Part shown: positions 35,894 to 44,616 of the stretch, one piece after another | Position numbering within the stretch: position 1 is the stretch's first letter | Layout of the letters: the number at the start of each line of letters is the position of its first letter | Origin: Aquabacterium soli | GTDB taxonomy: Bacteria > Pseudomonadota > Gammaproteobacteria > Burkholderiales > Burkholderiaceae_C | Length of the DNA: 64,000 nt | NCBI RefSeq assembly: GCF_003933735.1 | Contig: NZ_RSED01000004.1 | Coordinates: forward strand, 124,001-188,000 | Direction: 5' to 3' | Translations under genes and position numbers: made by a program | Notes under the pieces: generated by a model | What the model was told of the DNA's origin: nothing | What the model saw: only the letters and a program-made list of their open reading frames with translations | Database searches by the model: none

Positions 35894-37393
35894 TCAGGGA
35901 CGCTGGATCAGCGTGGCCAGCGCCCCTGGGGCAAAGTGATGATCGATGTAGTCGGCCAGGCCGTCCATCACGCGGTCGAGCGAAGGGGCCTGGGCGCCGA
36001 ACAGCGCACGCATCACGGCGTCGTCTTCGAACACGCCGTGCAGGTACAGGCCGATCACCTGCCCACGACGCCAGCCCAGCGGCTGCCCTGCGGCATCGTG
36101 CAGTATCGCTTGCGTGTCGGGGCTGCCCGCGTCTGACGAGAGCTCCGTGCGGCCATGGTGAATCTCGTAGCCCTGCACCGTCACGCCCGCCAGGGCCTGC
36201 CAGGGACGGCCAGAGCCCAGTTGCGCCGTGAACACGGCCCGCGTCTCGCGCAGCAGCTTGTCGGCATCGAAGCGTGTGTGCAGGTCCAGCAAATGCAGGC
36301 CTTGCACCATGGCCCCTGCCGGTCCCTCGACGCCGTCAGGATCGCTCAGGACCTGGCCCAGCATCTGCAAGCCGCCACAGATGCCCAGCACCGCGCCGCC
36401 ACGCCGTGCATGCTCGGTCACGGCACGGTCCAGGCCCTGGGCTCTCACCCAGGCCAGATCGGCCGTGGTGTGCTTGGAGCCTGGCAGGATCACCCAGTCG
36501 GCCCCATCCAGATCGCGCGGGTGCCGCGCCCATACCAGCCGCACGCCCGGCGCGGAGCGCAAGGGCTGGAACTCGTCGAGGTTGCTGATGCGCGGACAGG
36601 CCAGCACGGCGATGCGAACCACGGGTGCTTGGTCGCCCACGGGCCCGCTGGCTCGGTCATCGAACACACCGTCTTCTTCCGGCAGGCCATGGCCGCGCCA
36701 CATGGGCAGCACGGCCAGCGTGGGCACGCCGGTCAAGGCCTGCAACTGCTCCGGCCCCGGTGCGAGCAGGCTGGCATCACCCCGGAAGCGGTTGAGCACG
36801 AAGCCCTGGATCAGGGCACGTTCATGCTCGGGCAGCAACTGGTGCGTGCCGTAGAGATGGGCGAAGGCGCCACCGCGGTCGATGTCGGTCACCAGCAGGC
36901 AAGCCGCCCCAGCGTGCAGCGCCGTGCGCATGTTGACGTAGTCGCTGGCATGCAGGTTGATCTCGGCGGGCGAGCCCGCTCCCTCGATCACGACGACGTC
37001 GTGGGTGTCCATGAGTTCGTCCAGCGCCTGGCGAGCGTGGGGCCACACCAGGTTGCTGCGCTCACGCCAGGGCACCCGGCGCAGTTCGTCGTGCACCTGC
37101 CCCATGACGATGACCTGGCTGGCCGTGTCCTGCTCGGGCTTGAGCAGCACCGGGTTCATGCGCACATCGGGCCGCACCCTGGCAGCCAGGGCCTGGAAAT
37201 ACTGTGCGCTGCCGATCTCGCCCATGCGGCCATCCAGGCCAGGCACCACACGCGCGTTGTTGCTCATGTTCTGCGCCTTGAAGGGCGCCACCCGCAGGCC
37301 CTGCCGCGCATACCAGCGGCACAGGGCCGTGGCCAGCCAGCTCTTGCCGGCACCGCTGGTGGTGCCCAGCACCATCACTGCGCGTGCGCTCAT
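35894..37393 (-). CDS. cobQ: Cobyric acid synthase (glutamine-hydrolysing)
   Basis: A 499-residue CobQ starting at ATG 37393, which overlaps the upstream stop as ATGA. An N-terminal DTB-synthetase-like ATPase domain (VLGTTSGAGKSWLATALCRW, FKAQNMSNNARVV, VVIEGAGSPAEINL) is followed by a C-terminal class I-type glutaminase domain (GICGGLQMLGQVL with the nucleophile Cys, and GYEIHHGRTE). It amidates four side chains of adenosylcobyrinic acid diamide to give adenosylcobyric acid. Confidence 0.96.
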   Translation of the reverse strand: MSARAVMVLGTTSGAGKSWLATALCRWYARQGLRVAPFKAQNMSNNARVVPGLDGRMGEIGSAQYFQALAARVRPDVRMNPVLLKPEQDTASQVIVMGQVHDELRRVPWRERSNLVWPHARQALDELMDTHDVVVIEGAGSPAEINLHASDYVNMRTALHAGAACLLVTDIDRGGAFAHLYGTHQLLPEHERALIQGFVLNRFRGDASLLAPGPEQLQALTGVPTLAVLPMWRGHGLPEEDGVFDDRASGPVGDQAPVVRIAVLACPRISNLDEFQPLRSAPGVRLVWARHPRDLDGADWVILPGSKHTTADLAWVRAQGLDRAVTEHARRGGAVLGICGGLQMLGQVLSDPDGVEGPAGAMVQGLHLLDLHTRFDADKLLRETRAVFTAQLGSGRPWQALAGVTVQGYEIHHGRTELSSDAGSPDTQAILHDAAGQPLGWRRGQVIGLYLHGVFEDDAVMRALFGAQAPSLDRVMDGLADYIDHHFAPGALATLIQRP

Positions 37394-38475
37394 GCGGCAT
37401 CCCTCCACTGGCCTGCGCTGTGCACCAGTGCACGCTGCAAGGCCTGGCGTGCCTGCGGGCCCTGCGTGCTCAGGCGCAGCCAGCCGGGCAGGCCCAGGCT
37501 GGTGGCATCGCGCAGTTTGAGGCCCTCGGTGCGCAGGGTCTGCAGCCAGGCGTGGCGCAAGGCCGCATCACGCATGGCGGTTCCCGGCGGGCGCGCCACG
37601 AAGAATGGGGTGATCGAAGGCTGGATCTGCCAGCCCATCGAGGCCAGCAGGCTTTGCTGTTCATCACGCCAGGCCAGCAGGGTCGCCCGCGAACGGGCCA
37701 GCCAGTCCTGTGTGGCCATATCGCACCAGGCGTGCCACAAGGCCACGCCCTCGGCCGACAGCACCCAACTGGGCGCCAGCTCATGCAAGGCGGCGAGCCA
37801 TGGGGCGCCTGCCGGCTCGGGTGCCAGCAAGGCCCCGGCACGCACCCCCGTCAGCCCCAGGGCCTTGTTGGGTGACCACAGTTGCCAGCATTGGCGCGCC
37901 AGGTGCGCAGGCACAGGGTCTTCGCCCTGCAGGCGCAGTGGCTCGTAGGCACGGTCCAGCGCCACGAGCAGGCCTGCTCGACCGGCCAGGGTGTCGGACA
38001 GGCCGATCCAGAACGAAGGCGGCAGGCTGTGCCCTGTGGGATTGCAGGGTTCGCACAGCCACACCAGCGTGGGCCGCTCCGACGCAGCCAGGGCCGTCAA
38101 CAAAGCGTGGCCGTCACCATAGGCGTGTACCTGCAGGCCCAGGGCCTGCGCCGCGGCACGGTAGTCGCCATAGCCAGGCTCGGGCACCCACACTTCGCGA
38201 ACACCGTGCAGGCAGGCGGCCAGGCTCAAACGGCGGATGGCCTCGCTGCTGCCGGCCGTGGGCAGTACCCGGGCGGCATCGGCACGCCAATGCGTCGACA
38301 GGCATGCACGCAGGGCCGTGTAGCGCGGGTCGGGATAGCGGCGGCGGTCAGCCTGGGCCACGGCGTCCAGCAACCCTGGCGGCGGTGGCAAGGGGTTGGC
38401 GTTGGTGGAGAAATCCCATGTGATGGGCGAGCCATCGTCCGGGCCGCCATGTTCGACAAAGTGGGATGGGTTCAT
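37390..38475 (-). CDS. cobD: L-threonine-O-3-phosphate decarboxylase-like aminotransferase
   Basis: A 361-residue fold-type I PLP enzyme starting at ATG 38475, overlapping the cbiB stop as ATGA. Landmarks are ITWDFSTNANPLPPPPGLLDAV, LPTAGSSEAIRRL, LCEPCNPTGHSLP, a DRAYEPLRL Asp/Tyr segment and WSPNKALGLTGVRAG with the PLP-binding Lys. It decarboxylates threonine phosphate to aminopropanol phosphate, the linker that CbiB attaches to cobyric acid. Called cobC in Pseudomonas-type naming. Confidence 0.92.
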   Translation of the reverse strand: MNPSHFVEHGGPDDGSPITWDFSTNANPLPPPPGLLDAVAQADRRRYPDPRYTALRACLSTHWRADAARVLPTAGSSEAIRRLSLAACLHGVREVWVPEPGYGDYRAAAQALGLQVHAYGDGHALLTALAASERPTLVWLCEPCNPTGHSLPPSFWIGLSDTLAGRAGLLVALDRAYEPLRLQGEDPVPAHLARQCWQLWSPNKALGLTGVRAGALLAPEPAGAPWLAALHELAPSWVLSAEGVALWHAWCDMATQDWLARSRATLLAWRDEQQSLLASMGWQIQPSITPFFVARPPGTAMRDAALRHAWLQTLRTEGLKLRDATSLGLPGWLRLSTQGPQARQALQRALVHSAGQWRDAA

Positions 38476-39464
38476 GACAGGACCATGTGCAGCAACCCGC
38501 CAGCAGCCAAGGCCAGCGCGGCACCGAAGGACCAGGCCCACCACACGGCGGCCTGCGACCACACCAGGGCAAGCTCGGTGTGGCGAGCCGCCGGGCTGGG
38601 TGCCCCGGCATGCAGAGCGTACACCCCGGGCTTGCTCAGGCACACGTTCAGCAGCAAGGCCATCGCGCCCATGGGCCAGCCCCCGTTGGGAGACGGCGTG
38701 ACGGCGGCTTCGCGCCGGAGCGCGCGCCAAGACGGCACCCGGCGCGCGGCCAGGCACAAGAGCAGCGCCGTGATGCGGGCAGGCACCCACGAAAGAACGT
38801 CATCGGCGCGGGCGGCCCATTTGCCCGCCCATTCATAGCGCCCGCGGTATCCCCACATGGCGTCGGCCGTGTTGGCGAAGCGGTACAGGGCGGCGCCGGC
38901 CAGCCCGCCCAGGGCGAACCAGAACAGCGGGGCAACCACGGAATCGTTGAGGTTCTCGGCCAGGGATTCGATGGCGCTTTCGCGAACGCCTTCGGCATCG
39001 AGCGACTGAACATCGCGGCTGACCAGCCGGCTCAATCGATCGCGGCCGGCCTGCACCGAATCGGCCAGGGCCTGTTCCACCGCCGCCACTTCGTCGCGCA
39101 GCATGCGCCAGGCCAGCAAGGGCTTGAGCAGCAGGCCGATGGCCAGGGCCTGCAAGACCTGGGAGGGCAGACCGACGTCGGGATCAAGCCAATAGACCGT
39201 GCCCAGCACCAGGATCTCGACGCCCAGGCCCAGCGCCAGGGCCAGCAAGGCACCGAACATCCAGGCCAGCGCCCCGCCCAGGAAAGCCAGCGCTGCGGGC
39301 AGACGCGCCAGGGCGGGCCCCAGCATCCCCAGGTAACGCCCCATCCACACCACCGGATGCGCCCAGGCCGGTGGCTCGCCCCAGCGCCGATCGACCAGCA
39401 GGGCGATCAGCGGCGGCAGCAAGGCCGGGATCAGCCAGCTCAGCGCTTGCGGGATGAGGTCCAT
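38472..39464 (-). CDS. cbiB: Adenosylcobinamide-phosphate synthase
   Basis: A 330-residue inner membrane protein starting at ATG 39464. Conserved parts: LIALLVDRRWGEPPAWAHPVVWMGRYLG at the N-terminus, LVSRDVQSLDAEGVRESAIESLAENLNDSVVAPLFW and MWGYRGRYEWAGKWAARADDVLSWVPARITALLL. It joins aminopropanol (phosphate) to adenosylcobyric acid. It lies 11 bp after cobO and overlaps the PLP enzyme gene by 4 bp. Also called CobD in Pseudomonas. Confidence 0.94.
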   Translation of the reverse strand: MDLIPQALSWLIPALLPPLIALLVDRRWGEPPAWAHPVVWMGRYLGMLGPALARLPAALAFLGGALAWMFGALLALALGLGVEILVLGTVYWLDPDVGLPSQVLQALAIGLLLKPLLAWRMLRDEVAAVEQALADSVQAGRDRLSRLVSRDVQSLDAEGVRESAIESLAENLNDSVVAPLFWFALGGLAGAALYRFANTADAMWGYRGRYEWAGKWAARADDVLSWVPARITALLLCLAARRVPSWRALRREAAVTPSPNGGWPMGAMALLLNVCLSKPGVYALHAGAPSPAARHTELALVWSQAAVWWAWSFGAALALAAGGLLHMVLS

Positions 39465-39475
39465 CGGCAAAGCGT

Positions 39476-40045
39476 TCAGTCCTCGATGCCGCGCTGGGCC
39501 GGCACGCCAGCCTGGTAGTGGTGCTTGATGAGTTTCATCTCGGTCACCGTGTCGGCCGCATCGATCAACTCCTGCGGGCAGCCCCTGCCCGTCAGCACCA
39601 CGTTGACATGGCTGGGCCGGTCGCGCAGGGCGTCGAGCACCGGCTGCAGTTCGAGCCAGCCATAGCGCAAGGGATACATGATCTCGTCGAGCACGACCAT
39701 GAAGTGCTCGCCTTCGGCAATGGTCTGGGCCGCCCGGGCCCAACCGTCGCGGGCCAGTTGGGCAGAGTGCTCCAGATCGCGGCTCTTCCAGCTGAAACCA
39801 TCGCCCAGGCCTTCGATGGGCACGCCCAGTTTCTCGAAGACACGGTGCTCACCGAAGCGGGCGCTGGGCACCTTCATGAACTGGTAGATCTTGACGGCCT
39901 TGCCGCGGCCATGGGCGCGCAAGGCCAGGCCGAAGGCCGCCGTGCTCTTGCCCTTGCCATCGCCGGTGTGAACGAGCACCAGGCCGCGACGCTCGCCATC
40001 GGGCTTCTCGACCTGTCGGTCGACGGGGGGTTTTTCGATTTCCAT
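39476..40045 (-). CDS. cobO: Corrinoid adenosyltransferase CobO
   Basis: A 189-residue CobA/CobO-type ATP:corrinoid adenosyltransferase. A Walker A motif GDGKGKSTAAFG lies near residue 28, followed by YQFMKVPSARFGEHRVFEKLG, VVLDEIMYPLRYGWLELQPVLDAL and VVLTGRGCPQELIDAADTVTEMKLIKHHYQAGVPAQRGIED at the C-terminus. It attaches the 5'-deoxyadenosyl group to cobalt(I) corrinoids. It follows the CobN-like gene by 24 bp. Confidence 0.96.
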   Translation of the reverse strand: MEIEKPPVDRQVEKPDGERRGLVLVHTGDGKGKSTAAFGLALRAHGRGKAVKIYQFMKVPSARFGEHRVFEKLGVPIEGLGDGFSWKSRDLEHSAQLARDGWARAAQTIAEGEHFMVVLDEIMYPLRYGWLELQPVLDALRDRPSHVNVVLTGRGCPQELIDAADTVTEMKLIKHHYQAGVPAQRGIED

Positions 40046-40069
40046 AGGGGCTCCGGAACAGGTAGAGGA

Positions 40070-43000
40070 TCAGGCCGTGGCTGGCACGCGGGTCGGTGGG
40101 CGCCGAGCTTGCCACACCGCACCGCACGCAGCCCACAGGGCCAGCAGCACCCAGGTGAGCAAGGTGGCCAGAGAGGGCCACGGCGATGCAGACACCGTGG
40201 GCACATCGGCCTGGCGTTGCAGCAGCACGCCTTGAGGTGGCGGGGGCGGCTGCGCGACGGACGGCGCTGGCGGTGGCAGGGGCTTGACTTGCGCGGCCTG
40301 CTCGGCCTGCTGTGGTGGGGCCATGGGCGCATCCGCAGACACGGCGTCGTGCAGCTCTCGCGCCACCCACCCGCGCACGCTGCCCAGCTCGGCATGCAGT
40401 GGGGCCTCGCGCGTCAGCTCGCGGTACAACCCGGCCAGTTGCTCTCGCGTGGCCGCATCAGGTTGCCAGTAGCGCATGCGCTCGGCCTGCACCAGCCGCT
40501 CCAGCGCCTGGGCATAGGCCTGGGGGTGGCTGCGCATCCACTGCGGCAGGCCCAGCTGGTGCTTGTCCTTGACCAGCACCTCGTAGAAGTTCTGCCAATG
40601 GTCGGGGCGCACCGTGTCCGGCGACGTGACCTGCCAGCCCCAGGTGAACTGCAGGGCCTTGAGCACCTGCAGTGTGCCCGCATAGCCCTCCTGCTTCTGG
40701 GCCTGCAACCAGCCCGGGTGCAGGTAGCGCGACTGCATCTCGAGCGCGATCACGCGCTGGGCAGATTCGGTGTGCACCTCGCTCGTGTCCTGCAGCTGGC
40801 TCACGTACAAGCCCAGGGGCTGGGTGCTGCCGGCGCTGCGCGCGGCCGCGGCCAGACCGCCCAGGTACTGGAAGGGGTCGTCGGAGCTGACCATGGCGTA
40901 CAGATGCGAGCTGCGCGACAGCAGCGCCGCCTGGGTCTGGCGCAGGTGCGCCCCCAGGGCCTGCGCCGCTGCGCCTGAAGCCACGCCGGACAGGGGTTCG
41001 CCGTCCACATAGGGCTGGCTCATGCGCTGCAGGAACATCTCGCCCAGCCGGGCATCGTCGCGCTGCACCCCGTCGGATTGAACCGCCTCGGACAGGCCGG
41101 TACCGTAGTCGCCCTGCGCATTGCCGAACACACGGGCCTGGGCCAGCGCACGGGCCTGTGCAGGTGCGATGCCACGGCGCTGCAGGTCGGCCTGCACCTG
41201 GGCCGTGTTGCGCACGATGGCGTTGCCAGGCTCGGCCTCCGCGGCCAGGCGCACCCCCTGGTCGACCAGCGCCATCAGCGCAGGAAACTGGTCGCGGTAA
41301 GAGCCGGTGATGCTGAGCAGCACGTCCACGCGGGGGCGTTGCAGTTCGCGCAAGGGAATCACCTCCAGGCGCTGCGGGCGGCCCGAGTCGTCCCACACCG
41401 GCCGCATGCCGAGGGCCACCAAGGCCTGCGCCTCCATGATGCCCTGGTGGCGCAAGGTCTCGCCGGCCCACAGCGACAGCGCCAGCCGGCTGGGCATGGC
41501 ACCGCCATGCGCCTGCCGCCACTGCGCGAGCCAGTCCTTGAACAGGCCCTCGGCCACCTCGTAGGCGCGGCGGGTCGGCAGGCGGGCCGGGTCCAGGCCC
41601 GTGAGGTTGCGGCCGGTGGGCAGGCTGTCCGGGTTGCGGATGGGATCGCCGCCGTACGCCGCCTCGATGAAACGCCCTTCCAGCGCACGCAGCAGGCCGG
41701 GCATCTCGCCTTCTGTCGACAACAGGGCTTCCAGGGCCTGGGCGCGCAAGGCCAGGGCCTTCAGCGCGGGTGAATCGATGGGCTTGCGCTCCGCGCGGTT
41801 GGGCACAGGGCCGTCGGCGTGGCCAGGTCGCAGGTCCAGGTGGCTGGCCGCCTCGGCGTCACGCAGCGCCACATGCAGCCAGCGGGCCGGCCGGGCCGTG
41901 GCCACCGACTCGTGGTTGATCAGGAAGGCCTCGTCGATGTCTTCGCCCAGGGCCTCGATCAAGGGCTTGCGCAAGGCCTGCAGGATGGTCTGCTGTCGCT
42001 GGGCTGCATCGGGCACCCGGCCGAACACCGCCAGACCCTTGGGCTGGGAGCTCTGTGCCAGGGCATCCAGGTAGGGATGGAGCAATTCCAGAAAGCCGGA
42101 GAAATCACCCGCGATGCGCTCGGCCGTCCAGCCCAGGTCGCGGTGCAGCTGGTGTTCGACGAACTGCTCGATCAGCTGCTTCTCCAGCGTCGCCTTGGTG
42201 GGGCCCGGGTCCACGGTCTCCCATTCGTGCATCAGTTCGTGCATGTGCGCCATGCGTGCCTCGAAACCCGCGGGGGCGAACACTGGCGTGCGGTGGCTCA
42301 CGAGGACCGCGCGGCCGCGCCGCTTGGCCGTGAGCGCCTCGCCCAGGTTGTCGACGATGTAGGGATACACCACGGGCACATCGCCCAGCGGCAGCAAGGC
42401 ATCGTCGAGCATGTCCAGGCCACGCGCCTTGCCGGGGGCCCACTCCTGCGTGCCGTGCGTGCCGAAGTGGATCAGGGCATCGGCCTGCCGCGCCCACAGG
42501 TAGACCGCCAGGTAGTGGTGCGACAGCGGCGCCTTGCTGCGGTGCATGAAGGGGTTCTGGCCCTGGTGCAGCGTCTCCTCGCGCGGCGGCTGGGGCAGCA
42601 CCGACAGCTTGCCCACGGCCAGCCGGGGGATGACGAACACACGCCGGCCTTGCCACTCGACCACGTAGCGGCTGCGCTCGGGCGGCCCCCACTGGGACTC
42701 GATGCGTTGGCGGATGGCTGCAGGCAGGCCACGCCACCAGGCCATGTAGTCGGACAGGGGCAAGGCCGCTGCCTGGTCATGCGCCAGCAGGCCCTGCAGA
42801 TCCGTGCCCGGGTAGTAGGCTGCCAGCAAGGGCTTGAGGCCATCGATCCAGGCCTGCTCGGGCAGCGCATGGGTGTCGTAACCCGCCTGGGCCAGGCCTT
42901 GCGAGACCACCTCCAGGCTGCGCGGTACGTTGAGGAAGGACGCACCGAAGTTGCTGCCGCCGGGCGGGTAGTTGTAGACCATGGCGACCAGGCGCTTGTC

Positions 43001-44239
43001 GCCCGCAGGCCGGGTCTGCAAGCTGACGAGGCGGCGCGCCTTGGCGGCGACAGCGCGGGCCTGGCGCTCGATCAAGGCCACTCGCCGGCCTTGGTCGGCA
43101 TGGGCCGTCACCACCACCGGGTCGATGCCGCCGGCACCCTCTGGCTGAGCCAGGTAGAAGGGCACATCGGCCTGTGACAGGCCATTGTCGTCACGCGACC
43201 ACTGCGCCTCGTCGCCGCCGCGGTAGGGCTGGGTGATCAGCAAGGGCACGCCCCAGCGCGACCACAGCGGCTGCAGCGAGGCCGCACGCGGCAGCAACTG
43301 GTGCGACACGATCACACGCGGGTGCACCACCGTGCCGCCCTGCGCATCGGGCCAGGTCAGCAAGGCCTGCAGGCCGGGCTCGTCGACCTGCTGGCCGAAC
43401 ACCGCGTAGGCGGCCATGCCCTCTTGCGCGAACAGGTGCAGCCACTGGTCCAGCCACTCGGTGTTGCCGTCGATGAAGTGATACCGGTGCACCAGCACGG
43501 CCACGGCGGGCCTGGCACGCAGGCTCGACTGGGTCTGCATCCACCGCGACATGGCCTGCGCATCGGCCATCAGCGCGGGCGCATCCGGGTGGTACAGCCC
43601 ACGCGCGGGCCAGGGGCGCGGCTCGGGCAAGGCCGGCGCTGCGCGCCCCGCGGCATGGGCCGCGGCCAGCGCCACGGCAGCACGCACGTTGGCCTGCCCC
43701 CCCGCGCGCAGGTAGGCCGCCATGCGGGACTCCAGAGGCGTGAGCGACAAGGCCGGGTCGTCGCCAGCAGGCAGCACCCAGCTCACCGGCAGGCCTGGCC
43801 GCTGCCGGCGCTCCTGCGCCAGGGCCTCGGCCAGCAAGCCGCCCAGCCGGGCCTGCACCGAGGCATGCGGCGCATCGACCCACACCACCGAGGCCTGCCG
43901 CAGGGCCGCCTGCAAGGCCTGCAGTTCCGTCGGCGACAGCGTGGCCGGACCGCGCAAGGGATGGTCGATGTGCGCAAAGCGCAAGCCGGCCTCACGGGCC
44001 AGCCGTTCGACCAGGGCCGTGCGTGGCACGGGCGTCACCTCGCCAGTGATCCACAGAAGGGTGCCAGACGCCGGGGCCGGGGCCGGGGCCGGGGCCGGGG
44101 CCGGGGCTTGCGCGCGCGCCGCGCCAGAGCACAGCACCAGCAAGCCGAGCAGGGCCAGAAAGCCCATGAAGCCCCTGCATGCCATGAAACCGATCAGGCG
44201 CGCCATCGACGGCACCCGGCGCCCTCCACGCGCGCGCAT
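40070..44239 (-). CDS. CobN/magnesium-chelatase-H-like protein with signal peptide and C-terminal anchor
   Basis: A 1,389-residue protein of the CobN/BchH/ChlH large-subunit family. Core motifs include DALIHFGTHGTQEWAPGKARG (near residue 590), VYPYIVDNLGEALTAKRRGRAVLVSHRTP, VFGNAQGDYGTGL and YAMVSSDDPFQYLGGL. Unlike cytoplasmic CobN it starts with a signal-peptide-like segment (GFLALLGLLVLCSGAARA, about 26-42), then a PAPAPA linker, and ends in a membrane helix (WPSLATLLTWVLLALWAACGAVW) with a short basic tail. It is therefore probably periplasmic and inner-membrane anchored. ATG 44239 is used; ATG 44206 would give a more standard signal peptide, and TTG 44251 is also possible. It lies 8 bp after the ExbD-like gene; no CobS/CobT AAA+ or vWA chelatase subunits are present. 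Substrate unproven. Confidence 0.85.
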   Translation of the reverse strand: MRARGGRRVPSMARLIGFMACRGFMGFLALLGLLVLCSGAARAQAPAPAPAPAPAPASGTLLWITGEVTPVPRTALVERLAREAGLRFAHIDHPLRGPATLSPTELQALQAALRQASVVWVDAPHASVQARLGGLLAEALAQERRQRPGLPVSWVLPAGDDPALSLTPLESRMAAYLRAGGQANVRAAVALAAAHAAGRAAPALPEPRPWPARGLYHPDAPALMADAQAMSRWMQTQSSLRARPAVAVLVHRYHFIDGNTEWLDQWLHLFAQEGMAAYAVFGQQVDEPGLQALLTWPDAQGGTVVHPRVIVSHQLLPRAASLQPLWSRWGVPLLITQPYRGGDEAQWSRDDNGLSQADVPFYLAQPEGAGGIDPVVVTAHADQGRRVALIERQARAVAAKARRLVSLQTRPAGDKRLVAMVYNYPPGGSNFGASFLNVPRSLEVVSQGLAQAGYDTHALPEQAWIDGLKPLLAAYYPGTDLQGLLAHDQAAALPLSDYMAWWRGLPAAIRQRIESQWGPPERSRYVVEWQGRRVFVIPRLAVGKLSVLPQPPREETLHQGQNPFMHRSKAPLSHHYLAVYLWARQADALIHFGTHGTQEWAPGKARGLDMLDDALLPLGDVPVVYPYIVDNLGEALTAKRRGRAVLVSHRTPVFAPAGFEARMAHMHELMHEWETVDPGPTKATLEKQLIEQFVEHQLHRDLGWTAERIAGDFSGFLELLHPYLDALAQSSQPKGLAVFGRVPDAAQRQQTILQALRKPLIEALGEDIDEAFLINHESVATARPARWLHVALRDAEAASHLDLRPGHADGPVPNRAERKPIDSPALKALALRAQALEALLSTEGEMPGLLRALEGRFIEAAYGGDPIRNPDSLPTGRNLTGLDPARLPTRRAYEVAEGLFKDWLAQWRQAHGGAMPSRLALSLWAGETLRHQGIMEAQALVALGMRPVWDDSGRPQRLEVIPLRELQRPRVDVLLSITGSYRDQFPALMALVDQGVRLAAEAEPGNAIVRNTAQVQADLQRRGIAPAQARALAQARVFGNAQGDYGTGLSEAVQSDGVQRDDARLGEMFLQRMSQPYVDGEPLSGVASGAAAQALGAHLRQTQAALLSRSSHLYAMVSSDDPFQYLGGLAAAARSAGSTQPLGLYVSQLQDTSEVHTESAQRVIALEMQSRYLHPGWLQAQKQEGYAGTLQVLKALQFTWGWQVTSPDTVRPDHWQNFYEVLVKDKHQLGLPQWMRSHPQAYAQALERLVQAERMRYWQPDAATREQLAGLYRELTREAPLHAELGSVRGWVARELHDAVSADAPMAPPQQAEQAAQVKPLPPPAPSVAQPPPPPQGVLLQRQADVPTVSASPWPSLATLLTWVLLALWAACGAVWQARRPPTRVPATA
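44071..44106. repeat. GGCCGG-type hexanucleotide repeat in the CobN-like gene
   Basis: About five to six tandem copies of a GGGGCC/GGCCCC hexamer encode the (Ala-Pro)n linker just after the signal peptide. Each unit is two codons, so copy-number change would lengthen the linker without shifting the frame. Confidence 0.85.
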
Positions 44240-44247
44240 GTCCGCGC

Positions 44248-44616
44248 TCAACGCGGCCCCTTCGCCGGCTGGGCGGACGGTGCCGAGGCACCACCCGGCT
44301 CCGGCACGTAGACGATGTTGCCGTCCTTGAGCTTGTAGGCCACGCCGGCCCGCTCGCCCTGGCCGGCCCCTGCCTGCCCTGCGCCCTTGAACTTCACTTC
44401 CTTGCCGTTCTCGCGCACGATCACTTCCATGTCTGGCGAGCCGGCGTTCTTGATGATGGTGACGCGGTCGTCGCCATCGGGCTGCGTGTTGGACTTGGCC
44501 GCCACCGCCGTCAGCAGCGCGACCACCAGCACCAGGAACACATCGACCAGGTTGACGGCCGACAGCATCGGGTCGTCGTCATCCTCGGCCAGCAGATGCA
44601 GGTGCTTGAAGCTCAT
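44248..44616 (-). CDS. DUF2149 protein, ExbD/TolR-like subunit
   Basis: A 122-residue protein starting at ATG 44616, overlapping the upstream stop as ATGA. An acidic N-terminus (AEDDDDPM) precedes one membrane helix, SAVNLVDVFLVLVVALLTAV, which lines up with the TolR helix in this window (PFIDVMLVLLIIFMV). The Asp at residue 25 corresponds to the proton-path Asp of ExbD/TolR. The rest is a periplasmic domain (RVTIIKNAGSPDMEVIVRENGKEVKFKG, VAYKLKDGNIVYVPEP) and a Pro/Ala tail. With the preceding ExbB-like protein it should form a proton-driven motor acting on the CobN-like protein encoded next. Confidence 0.82.
   Translation of the reverse strand: MSFKHLHLLAEDDDDPMLSAVNLVDVFLVLVVALLTAVAAKSNTQPDGDDRVTIIKNAGSPDMEVIVRENGKEVKFKGAGQAGAGQGERAGVAYKLKDGNIVYVPEPGGASAPSAQPAKGPR

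Noticed and set aside
40070-44239. Calling the CobN-like protein the aerobic cobaltochelatase subunit cobN
   Set aside because: It has a signal peptide and membrane anchor, and the CobS/CobT chelatase ATPase partners are missing. The cobS and cobT genes in this operon are the nucleotide-loop enzymes. The gene symbol was therefore left empty.
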